DNA from: Clostridiales bacterium PH28_bin88
GTDB lineage: Bacteria > Bacillota > PH28-bin88
NCBI GenBank assembly: GCA_000987045.1
Contig: LAKY01000069.1
Span: 1 to 60,376 of the forward strand
Direction: 5' to 3'
DNA length: 60,376 bases
Shown here: piece after piece, positions 18,163-26,511 of the stretch
Position numbering within the stretch: position 1 is the first letter of the stretch
Layout: each line of letters opens with the position of its first letter
Notes under the pieces: model-generated
What the model was told of the DNA's origin: nothing
What the model saw: the letters and a program-made list of their open reading frames with translations, nothing else
The model's database searches: none
Made by a program: the position numbers and the translations under genes

Positions 18163-19386
18163 ATGGACGGAGCTTTCCTGTCCCTATTGATGGCCGCGCT
18201 GATTTTTACGGCCAGCATCATCTCCATCGAGGCGGCGGTATCGGTTGCCATTGTGGAAATTGTGGTGGGGGTGCTTGGGGGTAACTTCCTCGGGTTAGCG
18301 CCAACCCCATCCATCGACTTTTTAGCAGGCTTGGCCTCCATCCTCCTTACCTTCCTGGCAGGGGCGGAGGTAGATGTAGATGTGATGAAGAGTAAGCTGA
18401 AGGAAAGCCTTTTGATTGGAGGGGTGTCCTTCCTGGTGCCTTTTTTGGGCGCATTCGCTTATGCCTACTGGGTGGCGGGATGGACCTTACAGGCAGCGGA
18501 GATCGCCGGTGTGGCGCTCTCCACCACCTCCCTGGCGGTGGTCTACGCCGTGCTGGTGGAGACGGGACTGACCAACACCGAGATCGGCAAGATCATCATG
18601 GCATCTTGCTTCGTAACCGATTTCGGAACGGCATTAGCCTTAAGCGTCTTATTTGCGGAGGTTAACTGGTTCCTGCTGGTGTTCATTGTGATTTCCGCCT
18701 TGATTATCATCCTGGTTCCCAGGATGATCCCGTGGCTGTTTAAACGCTATGGGGATAAGGTCATTGAGCCGGAAATCAAGTTCCTCCTCTTGATCCTCTT
18801 CCTCTTCATGTGGCTCGGTAAGCTGGGGGCCAGCCACGCCGTGCTGCCGGCGTTTATCTTTGGCTTAGTCCTCTCCAAAACATTCAGCGAGTACCGGATG
18901 GTCCAGCGCCGGCTGAGGATTTTAGCCTTTGCCTTACTTACACCTTTCTTCTTCATTAAGGCGGGGATGAACGTTTCCTTAAGCGAGATCTGGGCCAACC
19001 TGGGGCTCTTGGCCATGCTGTTTGCCGTTAAGCAGGTCACTAAAATTGCCGGTATTTATCCCCTGGCGAAAAAGTACGTGCCTGAAGACGCCGTCTACAC
19101 CACCCTGCTGATGAGCACCGGGCTTACCTTTGGCACCATCTCTTCCATGTACGGCCTGTCAGCCGGAATTATTGACACCACCCAGTTCTCACTCCTGGTA
19201 ACGGCGGTCGTTTTAAGCGCCATTGTTCCTACTTTCATCGCTCAGAAGTGGTTTGAACCCCTCCACTACCTGAACGGTACAAACGGTATACCGGCGACCG
19301 GCAAAGACATGGATAATGGTTTATACCAGAAAGAACAGGCCTCACCAACCAACTTACCCGGTCAGTTTGAACAGTCCGGTGCATAA
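18163..19386 (+). CDS. cation:proton antiporter (CPA2-type), fluoride-regulated
   Basis: A 407-residue membrane protein of about 12-13 helices, of the Na+/H+ exchanger (CPA2/KefB-like) fold, without the C-terminal TrkA domains. FLAGAEVDVDVMKSKL and ASCFVTDFGTALALSV carry the conserved acidic residues in the membrane. The ATG at 18163 follows AGGAGGGAAACC; an earlier in-frame ATG at 18148 lacks a site. It is controlled by the fluoride riboswitch. Antiporters of this kind in fluoride regulons are thought to support ion balance during fluoride stress. uspA follows 36 bases later. Confidence 0.9.
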   Translation: MDGAFLSLLMAALIFTASIISIEAAVSVAIVEIVVGVLGGNFLGLAPTPSIDFLAGLASILLTFLAGAEVDVDVMKSKLKESLLIGGVSFLVPFLGAFAYAYWVAGWTLQAAEIAGVALSTTSLAVVYAVLVETGLTNTEIGKIIMASCFVTDFGTALALSVLFAEVNWFLLVFIVISALIIILVPRMIPWLFKRYGDKVIEPEIKFLLLILFLFMWLGKLGASHAVLPAFIFGLVLSKTFSEYRMVQRRLRILAFALLTPFFFIKAGMNVSLSEIWANLGLLAMLFAVKQVTKIAGIYPLAKKYVPEDAVYTTLLMSTGLTFGTISSMYGLSAGIIDTTQFSLLVTAVVLSAIVPTFIAQKWFEPLHYLNGTNGIPATGKDMDNGLYQKEQASPTNLPGQFEQSGA

Positions 19387-19422
19387 AGTACCAGCAGGGA
19401 GATGAGAAAGGAGGTTTAAAAG

Positions 19423-19842
19423 GTGTTTAATAAGATCCTGGTGGCGGTGGACGGCTCGCCTTCTTCTCGTAAAGCGGTAGAGATGGCCATGGAGTTGGCA
19501 GGGAAATTCGGTTCCCGTCTTTATGCCCTGTCGGTGGTCCGGCTCCCTGACTACGCGGCAACCGTGGGAGAAGTAACCGAGGCCCAGGCGGAGGGGAAGA
19601 ACTTCTATGCCGGGCCCATGAGGGAGATTGAGCGGGAAGCTAAAGAAAAAGGGATTCCCGCCGGCACCAAAATCCTGTACGGCCACCCGGCGGAGGTGAT
19701 CCTGGATTACGCTAAGCAAGAAGGAATTGACCTGATTGTGATGGGGCGTAACGGTACCGCCAACGTGCGCAGGTTTTTATTGGGCAGCGTGTCAGACCGG
19801 GTAGCTCACCACAGTGAGATCCCCTTGCTGATCGTAAAGTGA
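19423..19842 (+). CDS. universal stress protein UspA family
   Basis: A 139-residue single-domain Usp. The ATP-binding loop GRNGTANVRRFLLGS fits G-x2-G-x9-G-S. It starts with GTG after AAAGGAGG. It is co-transcribed with the antiporter and so lies in the fluoride regulon. A partner role for the antiporter is inferred from this pairing. Confidence 0.93.
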   Translation: MFNKILVAVDGSPSSRKAVEMAMELAGKFGSRLYALSVVRLPDYAATVGEVTEAQAEGKNFYAGPMREIEREAKEKGIPAGTKILYGHPAEVILDYAKQEGIDLIVMGRNGTANVRRFLLGSVSDRVAHHSEIPLLIVK

Positions 19843-19892
19843 AGGCCCCGGCAGGAAAAACCTCTCCGGTGTAGAATAAGGAGTGTAAAAAC

Positions 19893-19935
19893 GGGGCGAT
19901 GGGGCTCGCCAGGAGATACTGCGCCGTGATACCGA
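19893..19935 (+). other. partial fluoride-aptamer-like sequence
   Basis: GGCGATGGGGCTCGCC recurs 50 bases past uspA with ACTGC and GTGATACC after it, but the closing CCCCTAC is missing. It may be a decayed copy or the start of another structured RNA. No gene follows on this strand. Confidence 0.3.
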
Positions 19936-20002
19936 ACGCTCGAAAGTAGGGCCGTCGGAAGATCTTTAGGATGGGGAAGAGTTGACGGTGGCTCCAGTTT
20001 GA

Positions 20003-20040
20003 CCGCCGGGTTGAGGCCCGGCGGCCCGGATTGTTTTTGT
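20003..20040 (+). terminator. terminator of antiporter-uspA operon
   Basis: CCGCCGGG and CCCGGCGG pair around a 6-base loop, followed by TTGTTTTTG on the plus strand. It lies between the convergent uspA and panD. Confidence 0.75.
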
Positions 20041-20052
20041 ATTCCTTTATAC

Positions 20053-20436
20053 CTATACTGATGTTCCCGGCTTTTCCACCCCGTCGGGGTCGGTGACCCG
20101 GTTATGGCCATCCACGAACACCACCCGCGGCCGGTGGCCGGACGCTTCCTTGTCGTCCATCATGGCGTAGGAGATGATGATCACCACATCTCCGGGCTGA
20201 ACCAGGCGGGCAGCGGCGCCGTTGACACAAATGGTACCGCTGCCGCGTTCTCCTTCGATGACGTAGGTCTCAAACCTGGCCCCATTGTTGTTGTTAACCA
20301 CCTGCACCTTTTCATTGGGGAGGATGTCGGCCAACTCCATCAATCCCGTATCGATAGTAATGCTGCCGACATAGTTCAGGTTGGCCTCCGTGACCGTAGC
20401 CCTGTGTATTTTAGACTTCATCATGTGCCGCCACAC
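20053..20436 (-). CDS. panD: aspartate 1-decarboxylase
   Basis: Makes beta-alanine from aspartate for pantothenate. It is a pyruvoyl enzyme: self-cleavage is expected between Gly24 and Ser25 (YVGSITID). The GTG start at 20436 has GGAGG eight bases upstream and gives the standard MxRxMxxxKIHR N-terminus, so it is preferred over the ATGs inside. It lies 3 bases after panC and is the last gene of the panCD operon. Its C-terminus is about 10 residues longer than usual ([12 protein letters not shown]). Confidence 0.96.
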   Translation of the reverse strand: MWRHMMKSKIHRATVTEANLNYVGSITIDTGLMELADILPNEKVQVVNNNNGARFETYVIEGERGSGTICVNGAAARLVQPGDVVIIISYAMMDDKEASGHRPRVVFVDGHNRVTDPDGVEKPGTSV

Positions 20437-20439
20437 AGC

Positions 20440-21285
20440 TTACACCTCCACTAGCAAGTTATCGATGAGCCGCGTGCGTCCGATAAATACCGCCAGGGCA
20501 ACCAGCACACGGCCCTGGATAGTATCAATCACCGACAGGTCACCGGCATCCCGGATCTCGACGTAATCCACCGTCGCCAGCGGCTCGGCCTCCAGCATTC
20601 TTCGCATCTCCGTCAATACCGCCGGCACCGAACGTTCCCCGGCCATGATCAAACCATTCGCCCTTTGGAGTGTCCGGTACAGCACCAGGGCTGCCTCACG
20701 CTCCGCTGGTGTAAGGTAAACGTTCCGGGAACTCATGGCCAGGCCGTCCGGTTCCCGTACGATGGGGACAATGACGATCTCCAGCGGCATGTTCAAGTCT
20801 GCCACCATCTGCCGGATCACGATGGCCTGCTGGGCATCCTTTTGCCCGAAAAAAGCCACATCTGGTTGGACGATATTGAATAATTTGTTTACTACTGTGG
20901 TCACGCCGCGGAAGTGGCCCGGCCGAGCTGCCCCGCAAAGTCCCTCGGTAAGCTTTTCCACTTCCACGTAAGTATTGTAGCCGGCAGGGTACATTTCTTC
21001 CACCGGAGGGTTAAAGATGGCGTCTACCCCCACCTCTTCCGCCAACCTGGCATCTCTTGCCATATCCCGGGGATACCGCTCAAAGTCCTCCCCCACACCG
21101 AACTGTTTCGGGTTGACAAAGATACTGGCTACTACCACATCACACCGCTCTTTCGCCCGGCGCATCAGGGCCAGGTGCCCTTCGTGCAGGTAGCCCATGG
21201 TCGGGACCAGCGCAACCGTATGCCCCGCCAGCTTAACACCCCGCACGTAATCACGCATTTCCCGTACTGTATGAATAATCCGCAA
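20440..21285 (-). CDS. panC: pantothenate synthetase
   Basis: ATP-dependent joining of pantoate and beta-alanine. The nucleotidyl-transferase fold is shown by PTMGYLHEGHLALMRRA with the HxGH signature, by FVNPKQFG, and by the KMSKS-like AMSSRN loop. Length (281) is normal. It precedes panD and follows an attenuated leader, so the pair is probably controlled by a pantothenate- or CoA-related signal. panB is missing here and occurs near 50 kb. Confidence 0.97.
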   Translation of the reverse strand: MRIIHTVREMRDYVRGVKLAGHTVALVPTMGYLHEGHLALMRRAKERCDVVVASIFVNPKQFGVGEDFERYPRDMARDARLAEEVGVDAIFNPPVEEMYPAGYNTYVEVEKLTEGLCGAARPGHFRGVTTVVNKLFNIVQPDVAFFGQKDAQQAIVIRQMVADLNMPLEIVIVPIVREPDGLAMSSRNVYLTPAEREAALVLYRTLQRANGLIMAGERSVPAVLTEMRRMLEAEPLATVDYVEIRDAGDLSVIDTIQGRVLVALAVFIGRTRLIDNLLVEV

Positions 21286-21354
21286 TTAATTCCCTCCCCG
21301 TCCGTAGCACCGCTGCATCAACTTTATCCTGGCGTCGGGTTACGGGAGGAAGAA

Positions 21355-21386
21355 GATAAAAAACCTTCCGGACAAATCCAGAAGGT
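21355..21386 (-). terminator. attenuator terminator in panC leader
   Basis: ACCTTCTGGA pairs with TCCGGAAGGT around TTTG (one mismatch), followed on the minus strand by TTTTTTATC. It lies about 70 bases before panC and after a structured leader, so it should act as an attenuator. Confidence 0.8.
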
Positions 21387-21507
21387 CGCACTTCTTCATC
21401 ATTACCTTCCGTCTCGGTCCCAGGGATCCAAGCGGTCTACAACAGTATACACTTGTAGGATTCTCGCCGGTGCGGCTTCCTGTAGGAATGCCACCCGTTC
21501 TAGCGCA
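21387..21507 (-). promoter_or_regulatory. pan-motif-like structured leader RNA
   Basis: The leader opens AGAACGGGTGGCATTCC. TTCC-TACA-GGAA forms a hairpin with an A bulge next to GGTGGC/GCC, and CTACAA/TTGTAG (21437-21458) a second one. Stems with conserved bulged A residues before panC/panD are the mark of the reported pan RNA motif of Firmicutes. The match is from memory; the ligand of that motif is unproven. Confidence 0.55.
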
Positions 21508-21512
21508 TTTAT

Positions 21513-21541
21513 ATTGTAACACCATCCAGTGGTCCAGGCAA
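21513..21541 (-). promoter_or_regulatory. sigma-A promoter of panCD
   Basis: Minus strand: TTGCCT (21541-21536), 17 bases, TACAAT (21518-21513). The start would be near 21506, exactly where the structured leader begins. Bases 21542-21718 hold no further feature I recognise. Confidence 0.65.
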
Positions 21542-21718
21542 TAATTTTTCTTGCATTCTTTAGAATTGCCAGGCAACGGATTCCCTCCGCAAGTCACTTT
21601 TGCAGTACCGGTATGATTCCCCTGGAGACGGATACCGCCGTCATCATTGCGGCCAGAAACGGGGTATTAGAACGGCAACAACCGATTTCAATGGGTTAGA
21701 CGGCGGAACTATGTGAAT

Positions 21719-22438
21719 CTACTGACCCTTGTCCCGTTGCTTAATTAGCCCTAAGTCAGACTGCATTTTATTTAGCAACTGCTCTCCTACCTCTACAATA
21801 TGTCTCTCAAGTTCAAAAGCGGCCCGTTCCGCATCTTTGTTTACCAGCGCCTTAACTATAGGCAGGTGGCCATCAGCCACTTCTTCCAACTGGGAATAGA
21901 GCATATTGGTAGTAGCAATAAAAGCCCGGACTGGTGTATTTAAGGTAGCCAGCACCTGCTGCAACCGGTTGTGATTAGTTTTTTTATAAATTACCTCATG
22001 AAACTTCATATCGTATTCGACCAGTTTGGATAAATTATCCTCCTTAGCTGCGGCTCTCATCAGTTCAATATGCTCATACAACTTCTTGACATCATCTTCC
22101 ACGATATGATGAATAGCCAAGTTGACAGCAAATCTTTCCAAGATAATCCGAAGGCTAAAAATCTCTTTGGCATCTCTTAAAGTTATCCCACTTACAAAGG
22201 TGCCCTTATGAGGCAAGGTTACTACCAGGCCCTCCTGTTGCAACTGCCGGATAGCTTCCCTGACTGGAGCCCGGCTGATCCCCATCTGTTCGGCAATATT
22301 CATTTCCACAATATGGTCTCCCTGTTTTAGCTTCCCACCAATAATCGCGCTTTTGATCTGCTCGTACACATCATCTTTTAAAATCTTTATTTTTGACCGC
22401 GAGAATAGTGGCCCTGACACCCCGACACCACCTTTCAC
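21719..22438 (-). CDS. GntR-family regulator (FCD subfamily)
   Basis: A 239-residue FadR/FCD-type GntR protein. The winged HTH is at about 20-85 (DHIVEMNIAEQMGISRAPVR). The FCD ligand domain follows, with the metal-binding Asp and three His expected in such proteins (EYDMKFHEVIYKKTNHNRL, DGHLPIVKAL, LERHIVEVG). It is the last gene of the acdA-glcF operon. A TTGTCGACAA palindrome, a typical site shape for this class, occurs before acdA (twice) and before the 46.6-kb M20 gene, and I infer that these are its operators. Confidence 0.9.
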   Translation of the reverse strand: MKGGVGVSGPLFSRSKIKILKDDVYEQIKSAIIGGKLKQGDHIVEMNIAEQMGISRAPVREAIRQLQQEGLVVTLPHKGTFVSGITLRDAKEIFSLRIILERFAVNLAIHHIVEDDVKKLYEHIELMRAAAKEDNLSKLVEYDMKFHEVIYKKTNHNRLQQVLATLNTPVRAFIATTNMLYSQLEEVADGHLPIVKALVNKDAERAAFELERHIVEVGEQLLNKMQSDLGLIKQRDKGQ

Positions 22439-22453
22439 TTTTCAAATTCCCAA

Positions 22454-23734
22454 TTAATCGATGGACAACAGGCATTTCGTTTGAACCCTTGAGGCTAAGC
22501 TCACTATTTCTGACAAATGCAACACTTTGACCGGAACGTTAAATAGCCTTGCCCCATGCTCCAACTGCATCATGCAGGCGGGACAGCTGGTAACAACTAC
22601 GCTAGCCCCCGTATCTCTTATATTCTCCATTTTCCGCCGCAGGACGCGCTCAGACAATTCCGGGTGAGTTACGACATAGGAGCCGGCCGCTCCGCAACAG
22701 GTATCGGCTTCTGGTAACTCTACAAAAGTTACTCCTCTGATACTTTTTAATATTTCCCTTGGTTCCTCGGCGGCTTTCAACCCCCGTCCCAGATGGCACG
22801 GCACATGATAAGTAACTACTCCCTTGCTTTCTAGTGATAAACTGTCTTTGTTTTCCAGCTTTAAGATTAACTGAGCGTAATCCACAACTTTACCGGCAAT
22901 TTGCTGGGCCTTTACATAGTAGGGGTCGTTGGGATCAAAAAGCTCAGGATAATCCTTTAATGCGCTCCCGCAGCTTGCGCAATCAGAAACAATGTAGTCT
23001 GAGTTGGCCTGCAGTAAAATATCAATATTTTTCTTGGCTAATTCTTTAGCTACGTCCCCATGCCCGTAGGTGACCGCTGGCAAACCGCAGCAAAAGGTTT
23101 CCGGTACTTCTACCTGGCAGCCCCTTCGCCTTAGGCTATTTACAGCAGCTACTCCTTCCGCCGGCTTTAGAAGGTTAGTTCCACAACCTAGGAAATAGCT
23201 CACTTTTAGCGTAGCATCCTTGGGATTTTGAGTCAATTCCGGCTGCAGGTCCCGAAAAGTCTTGGGTATCTCAGGGAGGAAATCCTCAGCCTTGGCCAAA
23301 GGCCCCAGCAAGCCTACCAAACCGCTTTTCTTCAGCACTGAGCGAAGCCCGGTATTTTGATAGATTCTTAGCAGCCGGTTGGTCAAGGAAACTCGTTTCG
23401 GATAAGGTAACAAGTGATCGAAAATTAGTTTTTGTACCAAAGGGACATGGTCTTTGGCCAGAGTTGCTCGGGCAGTCAATAAAATGTCCGTACTTTCAAC
23501 CCCGGCCGGGCAGTTTTCCACACAATGCTTGCATAACAAACATTCAAAGAGCGTCTCTTTGAATTCGTTATTAAAGGGTATTATCCCTTCAATAGATTCC
23601 CGGATTAAAGCCAGTCTTCCTCTTGCCACCGAACCCTCAAACCTGGTTTCACGGAAAATAGGGCAAACAGCCTGGCAAAAGCCGCATTTATTACACTTAG
23701 CAACATCTTCGTATATAGCATTCAAATTGCTCAT
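22454..23734 (-). CDS. GlcF-like iron-sulfur subunit of hydroxy-acid oxidase
   Basis: A 426-residue electron-transfer subunit. Two 4Fe-4S ferredoxin motifs are present (C14NKC17GFC20QAVC24P and CLLCKHCVENCP), followed by two CCG domains (CCGLP/CASCG and CCGAAG/CPACM) as in glycolate oxidase GlcF and lactate LutA-type proteins. It would pass electrons from the flavoprotein encoded just upstream (the ATG lies within a 4-base ATGA overlap) to a quinone or ferredoxin partner. The substrate is set by the flavin subunit. Confidence 0.9.
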   Translation of the reverse strand: MSNLNAIYEDVAKCNKCGFCQAVCPIFRETRFEGSVARGRLALIRESIEGIIPFNNEFKETLFECLLCKHCVENCPAGVESTDILLTARATLAKDHVPLVQKLIFDHLLPYPKRVSLTNRLLRIYQNTGLRSVLKKSGLVGLLGPLAKAEDFLPEIPKTFRDLQPELTQNPKDATLKVSYFLGCGTNLLKPAEGVAAVNSLRRRGCQVEVPETFCCGLPAVTYGHGDVAKELAKKNIDILLQANSDYIVSDCASCGSALKDYPELFDPNDPYYVKAQQIAGKVVDYAQLILKLENKDSLSLESKGVVTYHVPCHLGRGLKAAEEPREILKSIRGVTFVELPEADTCCGAAGSYVVTHPELSERVLRRKMENIRDTGASVVVTSCPACMMQLEHGARLFNVPVKVLHLSEIVSLASRVQTKCLLSID

Positions 23735-26475
23735 TGCATTATCCCCCCTACCGTCCGTCCGGGATTCAAAATGTTATTGGGATCCAACATGGTTTTAATA
23801 CGTTGAGAGATAAGCCCTTTAGGATCGTGCGCTCCATTCGTAGGATTAATACCTGTACCGACTTCAATGGCGTGAATCCCCCACGGTAGCGATTCTTTAA
23901 AACGAGTAATGACGACATTCAAGGCCGCAAACTCATGATCTTGCATCCCTTTGGGGAAAATAGCGTACATGATCCCATTCGCAGCCTGCCCGTAAACAAT
24001 GAGGTTGCCTGCTGTGTTTAAACTTAGGATGCGTTCTATCCAGCCGGGTATATCAGCAAACAAAAGAGAGCTTTTCAAAACCAAACCAGCGGGATTATAT
24101 AAACCCTGAGGCAATTTCTCGAAAACAAAGGCCCTACCAAAGCTCAAATTCCGGTCCTCAATTTCCTTAAGCTTTTCCAAACCGGGTTTTACTAAGTGAT
24201 CCAGGGCCTTCAGCTGCCTGGCCACGGATTCTTTAGGACCGCTCATGCAAAGATTTACATGGTATTTTCGTTGGGATACTAAGACATCAAAACTTGTGGG
24301 TTCCAAATCCGCGTTTTGGATAGCCAACAGGAAGTCGGTAAAAACTCTATTGTCCTCTGTTACGTAAGTCCGGTAAACCGCTTTTTCCGGAAGCGGGTAT
24401 AATTTCAAGGTCAGCTTGGTCAAAATCCCGACAGTTCCCCACGATCCTACTAAAAGCTTGCATAAATCGTACCCGGCAACATTCTTGAGGTTTTTACCAC
24501 CGTAACGGACCAGCTTGCCTTCCGGCGTAACTATTTCGAATCCAAGCACCAAGTCCTTCAAGGTTTTGTACTGCAGCCTTAAACTCCCTGTACTGTTGGC
24601 AGCAACAATTCCGCCTACAGTCGGCGATCCAACCTCCAGCGGGTCAACCGGCAACATTAACCCTTTTTCATTTAATGCTGCTTGGAGGACTTCTAACTCT
24701 AATCCCGCTTCAACAGTAGCCGTGAGGTTGCCTACGTCAATTTCTAAAACCTGATTAAGGTTGCCCAGGTCAACAACAACATCATGAGGTCCTAAATTTA
24801 ACCCGACAGCTTTTTTGGTACCCTTACCCAAGGGAGATACTTTTACATTAAATTGATTTGCCAATTGAAGTACTAAAGCCACTTCCGCAGGGTTTTCAGG
24901 TTTAACAACACACCAAGGCTTACCCCTATCTAAAGCGTAGTGGGCTACTTGTTGTTCGTCAAGATAGATACCTGAGGCTTGAATTTTGCCAGTTAAAGCT
25001 CGAAGAAACTGTTCTTTCTCCCCGCCAGGACCCACGTCATCATTTGGCTTTTCGACAGTGGCGGACACCAATTCGCAAATATCGGCAGGTATGACTTTAC
25101 CGGGATTAAGCAGATCCCCTGGATCAAAAGCGAGTTTTAAACGCCTCATGAAAGCCAAATCGTCCACAGAAAAGATTAAGGGCATGCCTTTAAGTTTTTC
25201 TAAACCGATCCCGTGTTCACCGCTAACGGTTCCGCCTATTTTAGCGGCTTCCTGCATGATTTCAAAATTGGCCAGAATCACCCGTTGTGTCTCTTCCGGG
25301 TCTCGAGCATCATAAAGCACTACAGGGTGGAAATTTCCGTCTCCCGCATGAAAGACGTTGCCAATAATTAAAGAATGCCTGCCGGCTATTTGAGCGATGG
25401 TTTTCAGCATTTGGGGTAACTGGGTCCTGGGAATGGTGATGTCTTCCTCCGCGTAGGAAGGCCTCAACCTGGCAATACTGCCCACCGCGCCGCGGCGTCC
25501 AGACCACAAAAGCTCCCTTTCTTTTTCGGTCTTCGCTACCTTGGTTTCCCGCACCCTGTTTTCCCGGCATATGGAGATAATTTTTTCCGCCTGGGAATCC
25601 AGGCTGTCAGAATAACCATCAACCTCAATCAGGAGCACAGCTTCCGCATCCAGGGGATACCCGATTTTCACGGTTTCTTCCACCGCTTTCAAAACCGGGC
25701 GGTCAATTAATTCCAGCGTGGTGGGGATGATTCCCTGGGCAATAATTTGCGATACCGTTTTTGCCGCATCCTCCAGCGTATCAAAAACCGCCATCAGGGT
25801 CTTGATCGCCTCGGGTCTTTTCATTATCCTTAGCCAGGCTTTCGTCACAATGCCAAAGGTTCCTTCCGTAGCATGCATGATGCCCGTCAAATCAAACCCG
25901 GGCGTTCCTTCCAAGGGGCCGTTGGCTATAAAAACCTGCCCGTCACTTAAAACAACCTCTAAACCCAGCACATGGTTGGCGGTTACACCGTACTTGATAC
26001 AACGGGGCCCGCCTGCATTCTCAGCTATGTTCCCACCCATGGTGGAAACCTGTTGGCTGGCAGGGTCAGGAGCAAAGAAAAAACCGTAAGGTTCAAGTGC
26101 TTTTTGCACTTCCAAATTAGTAACCCCAGGCTCCACTGCCACGTAACGGTTGAGCAGGTCCACCCCTAGGATTTTATTCATTTTGGCTAATTCCAAAATC
26201 ACGGCTTCCTGGGATAGAACCGTTCCGCCGTTAAGGTTGGTTCCTGCTCCCCTGGCAATTACCGGCACTTTATAATTATGGAGAATTCGGAGCACCCGGG
26301 ATACTTCCTCAGTGCTTTCAGGAAAAATAACGGCTAACGGCGCTGGTCCGGAAGTAGTAGCAGCGTATCTGTATGTAAGGAGGTCTCTTTTGTTGCTGAT
26401 CACATCTTTCGGACCCACAACCGCTTGCAATTCTTTTAATACCATGGCTAGTTTGTCCGATGTCACTACCGGCAC
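23731..26475 (-). CDS. GlcD-GlcE fusion, FAD-linked 2-hydroxy-acid oxidase
   Basis: A 914-residue fusion of two FAD-binding type 4 oxidase units. The first (about 1-465) is GlcD-like: RGAGTNLNGG, the PDPASQQVSTMGG flavin loop and SGEHGIGLEK. The second (about 485-914) is GlcE-like: PLGKGTKKAVGLN, PLEVGSPTVGGIVAAN and KNVAGYDLCKLLVGSWGTVG. In E. coli these are separate subunits. With GlcF they would form a glycolate/lactate-type dehydrogenase. LarA is directly upstream, which favours a chiral 2-hydroxy acid as substrate. Confidence 0.9.
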   Translation of the reverse strand: MPVVTSDKLAMVLKELQAVVGPKDVISNKRDLLTYRYAATTSGPAPLAVIFPESTEEVSRVLRILHNYKVPVIARGAGTNLNGGTVLSQEAVILELAKMNKILGVDLLNRYVAVEPGVTNLEVQKALEPYGFFFAPDPASQQVSTMGGNIAENAGGPRCIKYGVTANHVLGLEVVLSDGQVFIANGPLEGTPGFDLTGIMHATEGTFGIVTKAWLRIMKRPEAIKTLMAVFDTLEDAAKTVSQIIAQGIIPTTLELIDRPVLKAVEETVKIGYPLDAEAVLLIEVDGYSDSLDSQAEKIISICRENRVRETKVAKTEKERELLWSGRRGAVGSIARLRPSYAEEDITIPRTQLPQMLKTIAQIAGRHSLIIGNVFHAGDGNFHPVVLYDARDPEETQRVILANFEIMQEAAKIGGTVSGEHGIGLEKLKGMPLIFSVDDLAFMRRLKLAFDPGDLLNPGKVIPADICELVSATVEKPNDDVGPGGEKEQFLRALTGKIQASGIYLDEQQVAHYALDRGKPWCVVKPENPAEVALVLQLANQFNVKVSPLGKGTKKAVGLNLGPHDVVVDLGNLNQVLEIDVGNLTATVEAGLELEVLQAALNEKGLMLPVDPLEVGSPTVGGIVAANSTGSLRLQYKTLKDLVLGFEIVTPEGKLVRYGGKNLKNVAGYDLCKLLVGSWGTVGILTKLTLKLYPLPEKAVYRTYVTEDNRVFTDFLLAIQNADLEPTSFDVLVSQRKYHVNLCMSGPKESVARQLKALDHLVKPGLEKLKEIEDRNLSFGRAFVFEKLPQGLYNPAGLVLKSSLLFADIPGWIERILSLNTAGNLIVYGQAANGIMYAIFPKGMQDHEFAALNVVITRFKESLPWGIHAIEVGTGINPTNGAHDPKGLISQRIKTMLDPNNILNPGRTVGGIMQ

Positions 26476-26511
26476 CCCTTTTCCGGGTATGGTTTTAGGC
26501 CGATTGTTTTA

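Noticed and set aside
21612..21700. Short plus-strand frame MIPLETDTAVIIAARNG as a gene remnant
   Set aside because: It is too short, has no ribosome site, and I could not match it to any family.
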